From positions 124,001-188,000 of the forward strand of contig JAGQSC010000021.1 in assembly GCA_020439745.1 (NCBI GenBank): a DNA stretch of 64,000 bases, written 5' to 3'. Positions 18,974 to 27,828 of the stretch are shown here, piece by piece. Under the pieces are notes generated by a model. That model saw only the letters and a program-made list of their open reading frames with translations, did not search any database and was not told where the DNA came from. A program made the position numbers and the translations under genes. The DNA comes from Acidobacteriota bacterium. Lineage in GTDB: Bacteria > Acidobacteriota > Holophagae > Acanthopleuribacterales > Acanthopleuribacteraceae. The first letter of the stretch is position 1. Every line of letters begins with the position of its first letter.

Positions 18974-18979
18974 CTACGG

Positions 18980-20080
18980 TCACCTTAATGTAAGGGTTTG
19001 TCCATTCCTAACGATGGTAAGTGATAGGTTGGAGTCGGCCAGCGCGGCTCTGATTTGCGCGCCACCGAGGTCCGTTATGGGTGTTCCGTTGATGGCGACC
19101 AGCATATCCCCGGCCAGGAGGCCCATTTTTTCGGCGACTGAACCGGGTTCGGTTCCAGCAATCGCCAAAGTACCGTCTGATTGAGGGTGGGCCATCATAC
19201 CGAATCGCGGACCATTCCCCGCGGGTCTAGCCTGTGAGATTGCGCCCGGTACACCCGGGTAACTTTTGACGAGCCCAAAACGCCTCTTCTTCCAGTCGAT
19301 ATGAAGTATCAGACCGCTGCAACCGGCAGTACCGAGATTAGCCACCGGTACATCTTGAAACGTCACTTCTTGAAGTCGAATAGTCGCATCACCGATTGTG
19401 GCAGTGACCTGGGTGGGTGCACTGCGGATTTCAAATTCTTTATCAATGGTTTTGGCTTTACCTATGGTTTTCAGGGGGCCCGTGAGCGGTATTTGAGATG
19501 CAAACGCGTCGGGTAGGGCAAGCAAGCCCGGGTTGCCCGTGTCGATATGACCGTTGATTGCGTAACCAGCCAGTTTCACTTCGACATCAAGCAATGGCGC
19601 ACTTGGGCCGAAGGCCATCCAAGACGTGATTCCTGGCGGAGGGTGGCCGGCTCCAACAGTGATGGTGTTCTGAGCGAAGTCGATGGTCATGGGTCCAAAT
19701 GTTTCAAAAACGATCGGGCCTATGACGCCCTGGCCCAAGCCCGGACCGCTCATGTCGAGAACGGACGCATCGAGTGACGCTCTTTTGAGACCGTTCACCT
19801 CAACCGATCCAATGCGAACGATGTCGGCAGTGACCGGTGTGCCCTGAGCCGGACTCTGAATTTGTTCTTGTCCAATCACTTCAAGATCCAACTCGTCGAC
19901 CAGCGACCGCATGACCATCACCCCTGGCATGCCGGTGTCAAAAACGAAGGGGAATGGTCCCTTGCCATTGATGTGCAATTGGATCATGGGTCGACCGGTA
20001 TCTGTGCGGAACGGCACGATTGTTTGTGCATGTAGGGAACCCGCCACGATAAGTATGGCAAGCAGGAACATTCGAATCAT
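18980..20080 (-). CDS. Exported retropepsin-like aspartyl protease with PDZ domain
   Basis: Protein of 366 aa with a signal peptide (FLLAILIVAGSLHAQ). Two aspartyl-protease half-domains follow, each with a D-T-G triad: FVFDTGMPG in the first half and HIDTGNPG in the second. This is a tandem, pepsin-like arrangement built from retropepsin-type units. The C-terminal 80 or so residues form a PDZ domain (GTEPGSVAEKMGLLAGDMLVAINGTPI). The protein probably acts in the periplasm or cell envelope. ATG 20080 has TAGGAGGTCTCGTC upstream; the frame extends further but lacks an SD. First gene of a two-gene operon with a palindromic operator over its -10. Confidence 0.83.
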   Translation of the reverse strand: MIRMFLLAILIVAGSLHAQTIVPFRTDTGRPMIQLHINGKGPFPFVFDTGMPGVMVMRSLVDELDLEVIGQEQIQSPAQGTPVTADIVRIGSVEVNGLKRASLDASVLDMSGPGLGQGVIGPIVFETFGPMTIDFAQNTITVGAGHPPPGITSWMAFGPSAPLLDVEVKLAGYAINGHIDTGNPGLLALPDAFASQIPLTGPLKTIGKAKTIDKEFEIRSAPTQVTATIGDATIRLQEVTFQDVPVANLGTAGCSGLILHIDWKKRRFGLVKSYPGVPGAISQARPAGNGPRFGMMAHPQSDGTLAIAGTEPGSVAEKMGLLAGDMLVAINGTPITDLGGAQIRAALADSNLSLTIVRNGQTLTLR

Positions 20081-20092
20081 GACGAGACCTCC

Positions 20093-20136
20093 TATATTAC
20101 GATTAGTAATATATAGCTTATGAGCGAACCGCACAA
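20093..20136 (-). promoter_or_regulatory. Promoter with palindromic operator for the aspartyl protease operon
   Basis: A perfect inverted repeat TATATTAC-N5-GTAATATA (20093-20113) overlaps the minus-strand -10 (TATATT, 20108-20113). The -35 is TTGTGC (20131-20136) with a 17-bp spacer. The palindrome sits between the protease gene and the divergent broken PadR gene, so it is most likely the PadR operator. Confidence 0.65.
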
Positions 20137-20439
20137 CATGCAATTGACGGAACGGGAGGGCGCGGCGCTGGGTGTCGTCCTGCGTGATGGGCCCGTGACG
20201 TCCTATGCCATCAAAGAATTGTTTCGGAAATCGCCGTCTGAGTTTTGGAGTGGCAGTGCCGGTGCATGCAGCGCCTGGAACACAAGGGCTTGATTACCTC
20301 TGAACGCCACCATACGGGACGGAGGAGGGGCAGGCTATATGCAGACCGACTTGGCGCGACGGGTCTTTAGGGAGGGTTGCAAGCTGTTGATCAGGTAATG
20401 GGAATGGGGTTTGATCCGCTACCCTACGTGGGTCTCTGA
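20120..20439 (+). pseudogene. Broken PadR-family transcriptional regulator
   Basis: From ATG 20120 the frame reads a PadR winged-helix start (LTEREGAALGVVLRDGPVTSYAIKEL cut at its end, then FWSGSAG). It then loses register at about 20264 and ends at 20293. The continuation, MQRLEHKGLITSERHHTGRR and RLYADRLGATGL, is in another frame from 20266 and stops at TAG 20368. Matching the family pattern, about 13 bp (the V-Y-P-A region) seem to be missing at the junction. A C-terminal remnant continues to about 20439. It is divergent from the aspartyl protease, as PadR repressors often are. A sequencing error could explain one lesion but hardly all. Confidence 0.75.
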
Positions 20440-20526
20440 ACAAATAGATGCCATTGGAATCGCCTATGGTCATAAGACGGCTACATTCTCTTAGGTTGAG
20501 TATAGGGACTCAGAAATGAAGGCAGG

Positions 20527-21183
20527 TTACGGTTGGGCCAGGTATTGGGCCCAGATTTCTTGCCAGGTGGGCCAGTCGTGACCACCGGGCACCCAGATAT
20601 AGGTGGCATCGGGTTTCATGTTCTGGAGAAGGCGGATAGCGGGTGCAAATTCATCGCTTTCACCGCATCCAACCACCAGTGGTTTCTCAGTCTCCAAGAG
20701 GTATTGCCAAACTTGCAATTGGCGCTTAATCAGGGATGAATCATCGTTTCGAACATCAAGGCCTTGCGCTTCAATACGGTTGACCAACTTTTCGTCAGCT
20801 AAAAAGGGTGCCATCAACAACAAACCGGAAACGTCGTCGGGATACGTCAAGGCATACATGGCCGCGCCCAGGCCGCCCATCGATATGCCACCCACCATGA
20901 TGGGCTTGTTCAGGTTGCTGATCACGTCATCGTGTAAGCGCTCCAAGACCGACTGGTTGCGATAGTAGCCAAAATGTGCGTCTGCGGCGATCAGGTTACA
21001 CACTGCGTGGTCGCCAAACCCATAACGTTTGAAGTCAGATCCGCGGCTGTGCCTTCCCGGCAGCATGACCAATACATGATTGGAACGCGATCTGGCAAGG
21101 GTGTCGTACTGCATGGGGATAGTAGCCTTGGGCATGATGCAACTACACGTGATCAGGCATGCCCATCCCGCCCAGCGACTCAC
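20527..21183 (-). CDS. Alpha/beta hydrolase (esterase-like)
   Basis: Hydrolase of 218 aa with the nucleophile elbow GGISMGGLG, Asp in GESDEF and His in GGHDW, an intact esterase triad of the tributyrin-esterase/S-formylglutathione-hydrolase type. The N-terminus has a hydrophobic run with two Cys (LITCSC), so it may be a lipoprotein; this is weak. The GTG start overlaps the stop codon of the upstream lysine-ketoglutarate reductase gene (GTGA), indicating coupled translation. Nothing in the sequence links its substrate to lysine. Downstream lie 87 bp and the PadR remnant, with no clear terminator. Confidence 0.78.
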   Translation of the reverse strand: MSRWAGWACLITCSCIMPKATIPMQYDTLARSRSNHVLVMLPGRHSRGSDFKRYGFGDHAVCNLIAADAHFGYYRNQSVLERLHDDVISNLNKPIMVGGISMGGLGAAMYALTYPDDVSGLLLMAPFLADEKLVNRIEAQGLDVRNDDSSLIKRQLQVWQYLLETEKPLVVGCGESDEFAPAIRLLQNMKPDATYIWVPGGHDWPTWQEIWAQYLAQP

Positions 21184-22424
21184 AAGTACTGCTCCAGGTA
21201 GCGGTAGTCAGCTGTTAAGTCGCCACGAAACACGATGACGGCCCTGGCCAAAGCTTGGGGCAGTTGGTTGTAGCCACTCAGTTCGCAAACCCGCGCGAGG
21301 TCGGGCATCATGGGTTCCAATGCGGTTGAGAAATGGGATGATGCATCCATAGACAACTCGCAGGGGAGATTGTCTACGGCGATCACAGTAGGCCCATCGA
21401 GACCGATGCCTTCACTCACATCGCTTGTACGCGGGTTGTAGGTCATGCAGGGTTCGTCAATGGTGGTAATACGCGTCGTGCACTCCAGTGAACCCATGAC
21501 ATCGCAGCTGATGTCTCCGATGACGATTGGCAGTTCGTCGGCTCGTCGTTTCATCAATGCCTGGTCCAGGTGTTTCGGGTAGGCGTGGTCCCAGAATGCG
21601 GTTTGGATGAGCACATCAAAATGACCCAGATATTTTTCGAAATCGCTCTCAAAGTGTTCTGCGCCGTGTTGTTTGTAAGCGGGCGCATCGAAAGGTCCAC
21701 CATCCTTACAGCGTATCACGTCTTTCGTGTGTAATAGGGCATACCAGCTTCCCGGTGGGTTGTTGCGCACGTCTGAAGCGGGAATCTTGGGAATGCCTAG
21801 CCACTGCATTACTTCCGCCGCACCTTTGCCGGAATTTCCGCCCCCGACGATCAGGAACCTGACGGGCTCTCCAGATAAGGGAGCCATGCTATTCAATTGG
21901 TGTTTCAGCGCGGCAATGGAGCCATAGCTCAACGTCTGCTTGAGTTCGGTCAGAGCCGTGGATCTGCCCATCAACTCCATCTTCTTACCGGTCACCCACA
22001 AGGTGTCAGCGGCTCCGGCAATTCCGGCATATCTGCCAAAGGCGATCATGCGTTTGTCACTGTCGTCTTTGATGGTCTCGTAATCGATGAGGGTTGCCTT
22101 TTGCTCCAGGAAACGCCGCAACAGGGGCATGTTAGCGGGCTGGCCTTTGATGGTATGTGAGAAGGCCAGATGGGTCTGGCCATGCTCCAGCTGGTCAGCT
22201 ATGGGCTCTTTGATACCGATGATGATGGGGTAGTTCTGTTCGTCGGCCACCACCCGGGCACCTGCCTCGCGGTAGGCTTGATCCGAGAAAATTCGATTGG
22301 GGCTTGTGGCCACATCGATCTCCACACCCTTGGCGATCAGTCTGCTTACCGCATCGGGTATCAACGCCACACGTCGTTCCCATTGATTCTTGGTTTCTCT
22401 GCGAAGACAAATAGATGCAGTCAA
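21180..22424 (-). CDS. Lysine-ketoglutarate reductase / saccharopine dehydrogenase (lysine-forming) family
   Basis: Protein of 414 aa resembling the N-terminal LKR domain of animal AASS and fungal LYS1. It has the opening RRETKNQWERRVALIP, the IIGIKEP strand, the FSHTIKGQPANMPLL and LIDYE motifs, and the nucleotide-binding IVGGGNSGKGAAEV. It would condense lysine with 2-oxoglutarate to saccharopine, or run in reverse. Alanine dehydrogenase-type enzymes are more distant. The first ATG (22457) lies inside the terminator hairpin of the preceding gene; TTG 22424, behind GGGAG, is the likely start. No glutamate-forming saccharopine dehydrogenase is visible in the window. Confidence 0.85.
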   Translation of the reverse strand: MTASICLRRETKNQWERRVALIPDAVSRLIAKGVEIDVATSPNRIFSDQAYREAGARVVADEQNYPIIIGIKEPIADQLEHGQTHLAFSHTIKGQPANMPLLRRFLEQKATLIDYETIKDDSDKRMIAFGRYAGIAGAADTLWVTGKKMELMGRSTALTELKQTLSYGSIAALKHQLNSMAPLSGEPVRFLIVGGGNSGKGAAEVMQWLGIPKIPASDVRNNPPGSWYALLHTKDVIRCKDGGPFDAPAYKQHGAEHFESDFEKYLGHFDVLIQTAFWDHAYPKHLDQALMKRRADELPIVIGDISCDVMGSLECTTRITTIDEPCMTYNPRTSDVSEGIGLDGPTVIAVDNLPCELSMDASSHFSTALEPMMPDLARVCELSGYNQLPQALARAVIVFRGDLTADYRYLEQYL

Positions 22425-22440
22425 TGCGTTGATTTCTCCC

Positions 22441-22467
22441 AAAAAAATGGGCCGCATGAAGCGGCCC
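22441..22467 (-). terminator. Rho-independent terminator of the asnS-rimO-TPR operon
   Basis: On the minus strand a 7-bp perfect G+C stem (22461-22467 with 22449-22455), a 5-nt loop, then A and seven T's (22441-22447). It starts 8 bp after the TPR gene stop. Confidence 0.93.
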
Positions 22468-22474
22468 TGTGATG

Positions 22475-23419
22475 CTACTCAGAAAGTGTGACGATGAGGT
22501 CTTTCGCCTCTTCCGCCAGTTCATGCTTGGGATCGATCTTGATGAATTGTTTGAGGTGCTTCACGGCTTCCTCGAATTCACCGGCACGAACATTGATATG
22601 ACCCAAGTAATAGTGGGCTATGGCGTAGGTGGCGTCCAGTTTCAGCAATTCATTCAGTTTGGCAGCAGCCAGATCATCGTTGTCGGCGTTCATGGCGACG
22701 ACTGCCTCGTTGTAGAGCGTTTCGGGCGTGACGCCTTCTATCTCTTTCACCTGATCGCGGTATTTGGACTCCGTATCAGTGTCGTTCAACATGCGCGCCG
22801 CTTCCAAGGCCAGTTTGCTCATGTTGAGGTCTTCCGGTTCCAGGGCCAGAAAACGTTCCGCGTAGTTCAGGCCATCCTTCCAGGACTCCTTTTTTACGGC
22901 GCAGTAGGCCGCCAATTTCAGGGCGTGTGCCAGTTCGGGATCCTTTTCGATCGCTTGGCTCAATAGCTCCATGGCGCCGTCATAGTCTTCATTCTTATAG
23001 AGCGGGACTGCCTCGTTGTAGAAGTCGATGGCATCGGCCTTCGGGTCCTCTTTGGGGGCTTCAATCAGACCTTTCTCAAGGGCGTCTGCATAGGCTTCTT
23101 CCATGGTCATCATGGTCATGAACAATTCTTGCTTGCCCATGTTCTGCTTGTAGCGATGGATCTGATCGTTGTAGCCCTCTTTCTTGGCGTACACCTCGAA
23201 CTCAATGGGCTTGAGACCAGCCAGCGTGAATTTGCCATGTTCGTCGGTGGTAATTTCGCGTTCGAAGGGGGGGTCCGCATCGATTCCCGTAAACTTCAAG
23301 TGGACATTGGCGAGACCCACACCTTGGGTGTCCAAGACTGAGCCTTGTACGATGCCAACCATTTGGGCGTAGGCATTCGCGGCCAAAACCAAACCTGCCA
23401 GTAACGCTAATTTCTTCAT
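22475..23419 (-). CDS. Exported TPR protein with carboxypeptidase-regulatory-like domain
   Basis: Periplasmic or envelope protein of 314 aa. The signal peptide is MKKLALLAGLVLAANAYAQ. A beta-sandwich of the CarboxypepD_reg type (VQGSVLDTQGVGLANVHLKF, DEHGKFTLAGLKP) occupies about residues 22-100. Several tetratricopeptide repeats follow (FYNEAVPLYKNEDYDGAMEL, AIAHYYLGHINVRAGEFEEA). It is a likely scaffold for protein contacts; no enzymatic motif is seen. The ATG overlaps the rimO stop (ATGA), so it is translationally coupled to rimO, and the operon ends at the following terminator. Confidence 0.85.
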   Translation of the reverse strand: MKKLALLAGLVLAANAYAQMVGIVQGSVLDTQGVGLANVHLKFTGIDADPPFEREITTDEHGKFTLAGLKPIEFEVYAKKEGYNDQIHRYKQNMGKQELFMTMMTMEEAYADALEKGLIEAPKEDPKADAIDFYNEAVPLYKNEDYDGAMELLSQAIEKDPELAHALKLAAYCAVKKESWKDGLNYAERFLALEPEDLNMSKLALEAARMLNDTDTESKYRDQVKEIEGVTPETLYNEAVVAMNADNDDLAAAKLNELLKLDATYAIAHYYLGHINVRAGEFEEAVKHLKQFIKIDPKHELAEEAKDLIVTLSE

Positions 23420-24756
23420 ACTTCCATACCTCCAATCACGCGGCCGGCGAGGTCGTAGTCGAACGCCTCCTCAACCGTCACCGGAATGATATCTCCAGCA
23501 CTGTAGCGACCTTCTGTGATCAGGACTTCACCATCCACATCGGGTGCTTGTCCCATGTGACGTCCTTTCAACAATAGGTCAGTTTCGGGGTGTGGCCCTT
23601 CTACTAGAACATCTAGGGTGTGGCCCACTAATTGATTCAACTTGCGGGCCGAGATGTCCTTTTGAATGGCCAGTAATGTTTCTTTTCGCGCCTCTTTGAC
23701 TTCTGTCGAATGGCCGTCCTGGTGCCGATGCGCGTGGGTGCCTTCTTCGTGGCTGTAGGTAAACACACCCAAATAGTCGAACGCTTGATCTTCAATGAAC
23801 CCGACCAACTCTGTAAATGCAGCTTGGTCTTCGGTGGGGTAGCCCACAATGAAAGATGAACGAAGGAACGCCTTGGGCATGGCCTTGCGGATGCGGTCCA
23901 GAAACGCGCTCAGTTGTTTGCGTCCACTGCCTCGGCGCATATCGGCAAGCACGCGCGCGTCTGCGTGTTGCAGCGGCATGTCGATGTAGGGGCATATTCG
24001 CGGAGATTCCGACATGACTTTCAAGAGTCGGGGTGTGATTTGGTAGGGGTACATATAGTGCACTCTGATCCAAGCAACGGTCTGCACGTCATTGAGACTA
24101 GTCAAGAGTTGTGCCAACCCGTCCTTCAGGCCCAAATCACGGCCGTAATAGGTGCTGTCTTGAGCCACCAAATTGATTTCTCGCACGCCATTTCTACCCA
24201 GTTCCGTGACTTCGGCACAAATATCATCAATGGAACGACTTCGATGGCCACCGCGCAAATGCGGGATGATACAAAAACTGCAGGTGTGGTCACAACCCTC
24301 GGATATCTTAACGTAGGCCGAATGTTTGGGCGTGGTCAGCACGCGCTTGGACGCGGCTGAGTAGAGAAAATCCGGCGACCAAACAGGTGCGGTCGCCCCT
24401 TCGCGGAGGTGGGTTGCGATGTCCCGAGCTGCATTGGTGCCCAAGAAAACGTCCACTTCAGGCATTTCCTGAGCCATTTCGTCGTGGTAGCGCTGAGACA
24501 AACAGCCTGCCACGATCAGTTTCTGCAATCGGCCCTTCTTCTTCAATTCGGCCATTTCCAGGATGGCGTCAATGGATTCTTCCTTGGCCTGATCGATGAA
24601 TCCACAGGTATTGACGATCACCACATCGGCGTCATCAGCATCCGGGGTCACTTCATAACCTTGGCCCTGCAATTCGCCCAAGATCACCTCAGAATCAACC
24701 AGGTTCTTGGCACAGCCCAGACTCAAAAGTCCAACGCGTTTCATGGGCTTGTTCAT
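23416..24756 (-). CDS. rimO: Ribosomal protein uS12 methylthiotransferase
   Basis: Radical-SAM enzyme of 446 aa that adds a methylthio group to the conserved Asp of ribosomal protein S12. Domain order: UPF0004 domain with SLGCAKNLVDSE, NTCGFIDQAKEES and AGCLSQRY; radical-SAM domain with the cluster motif CDHTCSFCIIP; and C-terminal TRAM domain. SGRKQLSAFLDR and YSHEEGTHAH fit RimO rather than MiaB. ATG 24756 overlaps the asnS stop (TGATG); ATG 24744 is also possible. Confidence 0.94.
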   Translation of the reverse strand: MNKPMKRVGLLSLGCAKNLVDSEVILGELQGQGYEVTPDADDADVVIVNTCGFIDQAKEESIDAILEMAELKKKGRLQKLIVAGCLSQRYHDEMAQEMPEVDVFLGTNAARDIATHLREGATAPVWSPDFLYSAASKRVLTTPKHSAYVKISEGCDHTCSFCIIPHLRGGHRSRSIDDICAEVTELGRNGVREINLVAQDSTYYGRDLGLKDGLAQLLTSLNDVQTVAWIRVHYMYPYQITPRLLKVMSESPRICPYIDMPLQHADARVLADMRRGSGRKQLSAFLDRIRKAMPKAFLRSSFIVGYPTEDQAAFTELVGFIEDQAFDYLGVFTYSHEEGTHAHRHQDGHSTEVKEARKETLLAIQKDISARKLNQLVGHTLDVLVEGPHPETDLLLKGRHMGQAPDVDGEVLITEGRYSAGDIIPVTVEEAFDYDLAGRVIGGMEV

Positions 24757-26042
24757 CAAGGCTTCAGTCGATAGAGCATGCGCGGGTAGGGGATCGTCTC
24801 GCGGACGTGGGGCAGTTTGCAGATCCAGGCAACAGCCCGCTCCAACCCCAATCCGAAACCCGCGTGCGGAAATGATCCGTAACGCCTGACATCCAGATAC
24901 CAGGAGTAGGGTTCCTCCGACAATTCATGCTTCTTGATTTGATCGAGCAAAAAGTCAATCGATGAGGCGCGTTCGCCACCACCGATCACTTCGCCATATC
25001 CCTCTGGAGCCAACACGTCCATACCCAAGACGAGGCGTGGATCCTCTGGATCAGGTTCCATGTAAAACGCCTTGAATTCCTTGGGAAAGCGGTGGACGAT
25101 GATGGGCTGATCATATTGCTGCGTCAGCAATGTCTCGTCGTCACCGCCAAAATCACTACCCCATTCGATGTCGCTTCCCAAGGCATGCAGCTGAGCGACC
25201 GCTTCGCTGTAGGTCATGCGGATGAAAGGCTGGAGCGACTGCTTTAGCGTATCGATGTCGCGCTCGAGGATTTCAAGCTCGGGCGTGTTATGTTCAATGA
25301 CTTGAGAGATGAGGTAATGAATAAACTCTTGTGCCAGATCCATGATGTCGGAAAGGTGCGCAAAAGCAATTTCCGGTTCAACCATCCAAAACTCGGTCAG
25401 ATGGCGTCGAGTCTTTGATTTTTCAGCCCGAAATGTGGGACCGAAACAGTAGACCTTGCCAAATGCCGCTACGGCGGGTTCCAGATAAAGTTGACCGCTT
25501 TGCGATAGGAAAGCTTGCTCGCCAAAGTAGTCCACCGCAAACAAAGTGCTGGTGCCTTCGGCCGCAGTAGGGGTCAGGATGGGGCTGTCGATATTGGTGT
25601 AGCCGCGATCATCAAAGAAATCACGAATCGCTTTAGCTAGCCGATGGCGGATTCGTAGAATGGCCCACTGCCGTTGACTGCGGAACCAAAGGTGACGGTT
25701 GTCCATCAGAAACTCGGTACCGTGTTCCTTGGGCGTAATGGGAAAAGGCTCCGATATGTGGATGATTTCAAGGGTACTGGCCACTATTTCGCATTTGTTG
25801 TTGCGCGGATTTTGCTGAACGGTACCGGTCACCGAAATGCTGCTTTCCTGAGTAAGGGTCTTGGCAGCTTCGAACACAGCCTCGTCCACATCATTGCGGG
25901 CCATCACAATCTGTGCGACACCGGTACCATCACGCATGACAATAAACTGAATTTTTCCACTTTTGCGGTGATGGCGAACCCAACCTCGCACCGTGACGGC
26001 TTTCTCGACATGACGATCAAGCTCGTTGATGGAAACGAACAC
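24756..26042 (-). CDS. asnS: Asparaginyl-tRNA synthetase
   Basis: Class IIb aminoacyl-tRNA synthetase of 428 aa. The N-terminal OB-fold anticodon-binding domain ([26 protein letters not shown] cut across strands) is followed by the catalytic core. Motif 2 is seen in [21 protein letters not shown] and motif 3 in [27 protein letters not shown] is the insertion region expected in AsnRS. GTG 26042 starts the family-typical [12 protein letters not shown] and has GGGGGCAGGT upstream; TTG 26060 is less likely. Its presence shows direct Asn-tRNA charging. It heads the asnS-rimO-TPR operon. Confidence 0.95.
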   Translation of the reverse strand: MFVSINELDRHVEKAVTVRGWVRHHRKSGKIQFIVMRDGTGVAQIVMARNDVDEAVFEAAKTLTQESSISVTGTVQQNPRNNKCEIVASTLEIIHISEPFPITPKEHGTEFLMDNRHLWFRSQRQWAILRIRHRLAKAIRDFFDDRGYTNIDSPILTPTAAEGTSTLFAVDYFGEQAFLSQSGQLYLEPAVAAFGKVYCFGPTFRAEKSKTRRHLTEFWMVEPEIAFAHLSDIMDLAQEFIHYLISQVIEHNTPELEILERDIDTLKQSLQPFIRMTYSEAVAQLHALGSDIEWGSDFGGDDETLLTQQYDQPIIVHRFPKEFKAFYMEPDPEDPRLVLGMDVLAPEGYGEVIGGGERASSIDFLLDQIKKHELSEEPYSWYLDVRRYGSFPHAGFGLGLERAVAWICKLPHVRETIPYPRMLYRLKP

Positions 26043-26068
26043 ACCTGCCCCCGATCTCAAAACACCAG

Positions 26069-26098
26069 ATTCTACTGATTGGCCGGCTCATTCGTCAA
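26069..26098 (-). promoter_or_regulatory. Sigma70-type promoter of asnS
   Basis: Minus strand TTGACG (26093-26098), an 18-bp spacer and TAGAAT (26069-26074), about 27 bp upstream of the start codon. Confidence 0.7.
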
Positions 26099-26160
26099 GT
26101 TGACAGCCGATGCATAGGCGCGATTTTTGGGCGCGAAGCACCTACCTATGTCTCACGAAA

Positions 26161-26189
26161 TTGCTTCGCTCGGTGGAGTTTCATACAAT
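26161..26189 (+). promoter_or_regulatory. Sigma70-type promoter of the ketosynthase-plsC operon
   Basis: TTGCTT (26161-26166), a 17-bp spacer and TACAAT (26184-26189), 34 bp upstream of the ketosynthase start. Confidence 0.65.
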
Positions 26190-26223
26190 GTAAGGCTCAA
26201 ACGCGGGAAGAGGATGGGGACAC

Positions 26224-27819
26224 ATGACCTGTGCACGCAAGCGTATTGGTATTTTTGGGTGGGGTGTGGTAGCGCCGAAATCGCGCAACATCGAAGCCTT
26301 TGAGAAAAACTTGAGCAGTATGGGCACATGGTTGACCCGATTCGATGGATTTGGGCCCAACTATTTTCTGACTGGTCAGCCAGATTTTGAGTTCAGCGAC
26401 TACAAACCGTGGATCGACGAACGATTCGAGCCGCGAAAGTTCGCCCAATTGGATGCCAAGATGGGCAACATGATCAAATACGCGATCGGTGCATTTGTTC
26501 AATCACTGGGCCAGAACCCAGGCATCGAAAAGGCCCTTCAAGATTTGGGACAGGAAGCACATATCTATGTGGGCACAGGTTTGGGTGACTATGCAGTGCA
26601 ACACGAGATATCAATCAATTATGACCGTGCCCAACGCAAGTGGAACCGTTTCTGGTGTCAGGACGCACAGCACAAGATCTTGGCCCGGTACCATCAAGGT
26701 GACGCTGATCGAAAAGAACAGATCAGACAGGAGTATGGCGCTCCCGACGATCCCGACCAGTTCCCGCCTGACAGTGATGCGCGTGATTTTGCGCGCGAGG
26801 CCTGGAACGCGTTCTGGTTGACCCATTCGGATCAGTTACAAAAGTACCTGGACGAGTTGCGCGAAGTGGAAGGTCTCTCATTGGAAGGCGACGTGGATGC
26901 CAATAAAGGCCATTTGATCCGAAAGAAGGCGATGTCGCGCAAACGCTTGAATATGAAATACGGTTGCCCCGACGAACCCTGGACCTCTGTGGATCCGAAG
27001 TTGCTATGGAACATCGCTAATATTCCGGGTGCACAGATTTCGATGCTGGGCAAGATCACGGGCCCTGTGGTGGCACCCATCGCGGCATGTAGCGGGTTTG
27101 GGACTTCATTGAAATTGGCTGACAACGCTATTCAGCTAGGTTTGGCGAAGATGGCTGTTGTGGGCATGGCAGATCCCGCACCACACCCACTGACCGTGGC
27201 TGCTTTTTTCGGCGCACGGGTGGTGTCTCATGATGGGGAAGTGAGCAAGCCATTTACCGGCATGCGGGGTACCCATGTGGCTGGCGGCTCTTGTATTTGG
27301 ATCGTGGGTGATTACGATTACTGCACCAGTCTAGGTATGAAACCGGTTGGTCTTGAGATCCTGAGCGTGGCGCTGACTTCCGATGCGGACCACATTATTA
27401 CGCCCTCGGATGATGGTCAACGGGCCGCTATGCGACGAGCCATGGATGACGCCGGTATTCAGGCAAAAGATGTGGCTACCTGGGATATGCACGCCACCGC
27501 CACTCCGGGCGATTGGACAGAGCTACAAAACGCCATGTCAATCTTGCCTAAAAGCACGGCACTCACCGCACGCAAGGGCACTTTTGGCCACGGCATGTCA
27601 GTGTGTGGTGGCTGGGAGTTAACGGCCCAGCATCTGGGGCTTAGCCAAGGCAAAGTTCATCCCATACATGTCTCTACAGACGAACTTCACGAACAAATAA
27701 AGGCATTTGAAGATGTCATTGTGACGGATGAGCGCCTTGTGGACGGCACGATCGCAGGCAAGATCAACATGGGCGTGGGTGGCGTGAACGCCTGTGTTAT
27801 CAGCAAACGCTGGGACTGA
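26224..27819 (+). CDS. Divergent beta-ketoacyl synthase with charged insertion
   Basis: Condensing enzyme of 531 aa, about 120 residues longer than FabF. The ketosynthase triad is intact: Cys289 in AACSGFGTS, His423 in MHATATPGDW and His456 in GTFGHGMSVCGGWE. A long highly charged helical segment (about residues 140-250) is inserted between the N-terminal strand region (HIYVGTGLGDYA) and the active Cys. It is not the standard FabB or FabF of type II fatty acid synthesis; it may elongate a special acyl chain. The next gene is an acylglycerol-phosphate acyltransferase, which suggests a lipid product (inference). No acyl carrier protein or reductase is adjacent. Confidence 0.83.
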   Translation: MTCARKRIGIFGWGVVAPKSRNIEAFEKNLSSMGTWLTRFDGFGPNYFLTGQPDFEFSDYKPWIDERFEPRKFAQLDAKMGNMIKYAIGAFVQSLGQNPGIEKALQDLGQEAHIYVGTGLGDYAVQHEISINYDRAQRKWNRFWCQDAQHKILARYHQGDADRKEQIRQEYGAPDDPDQFPPDSDARDFAREAWNAFWLTHSDQLQKYLDELREVEGLSLEGDVDANKGHLIRKKAMSRKRLNMKYGCPDEPWTSVDPKLLWNIANIPGAQISMLGKITGPVVAPIAACSGFGTSLKLADNAIQLGLAKMAVVGMADPAPHPLTVAAFFGARVVSHDGEVSKPFTGMRGTHVAGGSCIWIVGDYDYCTSLGMKPVGLEILSVALTSDADHIITPSDDGQRAAMRRAMDDAGIQAKDVATWDMHATATPGDWTELQNAMSILPKSTALTARKGTFGHGMSVCGGWELTAQHLGLSQGKVHPIHVSTDELHEQIKAFEDVIVTDERLVDGTIAGKINMGVGGVNACVISKRWD

Positions 27820-27828
27820 GGCCGCCGA

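Noticed and set aside
22425-22457. ATG 22457 as start of the lysine-ketoglutarate reductase
   Set aside because: It lies in the terminator hairpin of the preceding operon; TTG 22424 has an SD and begins at the conserved region.
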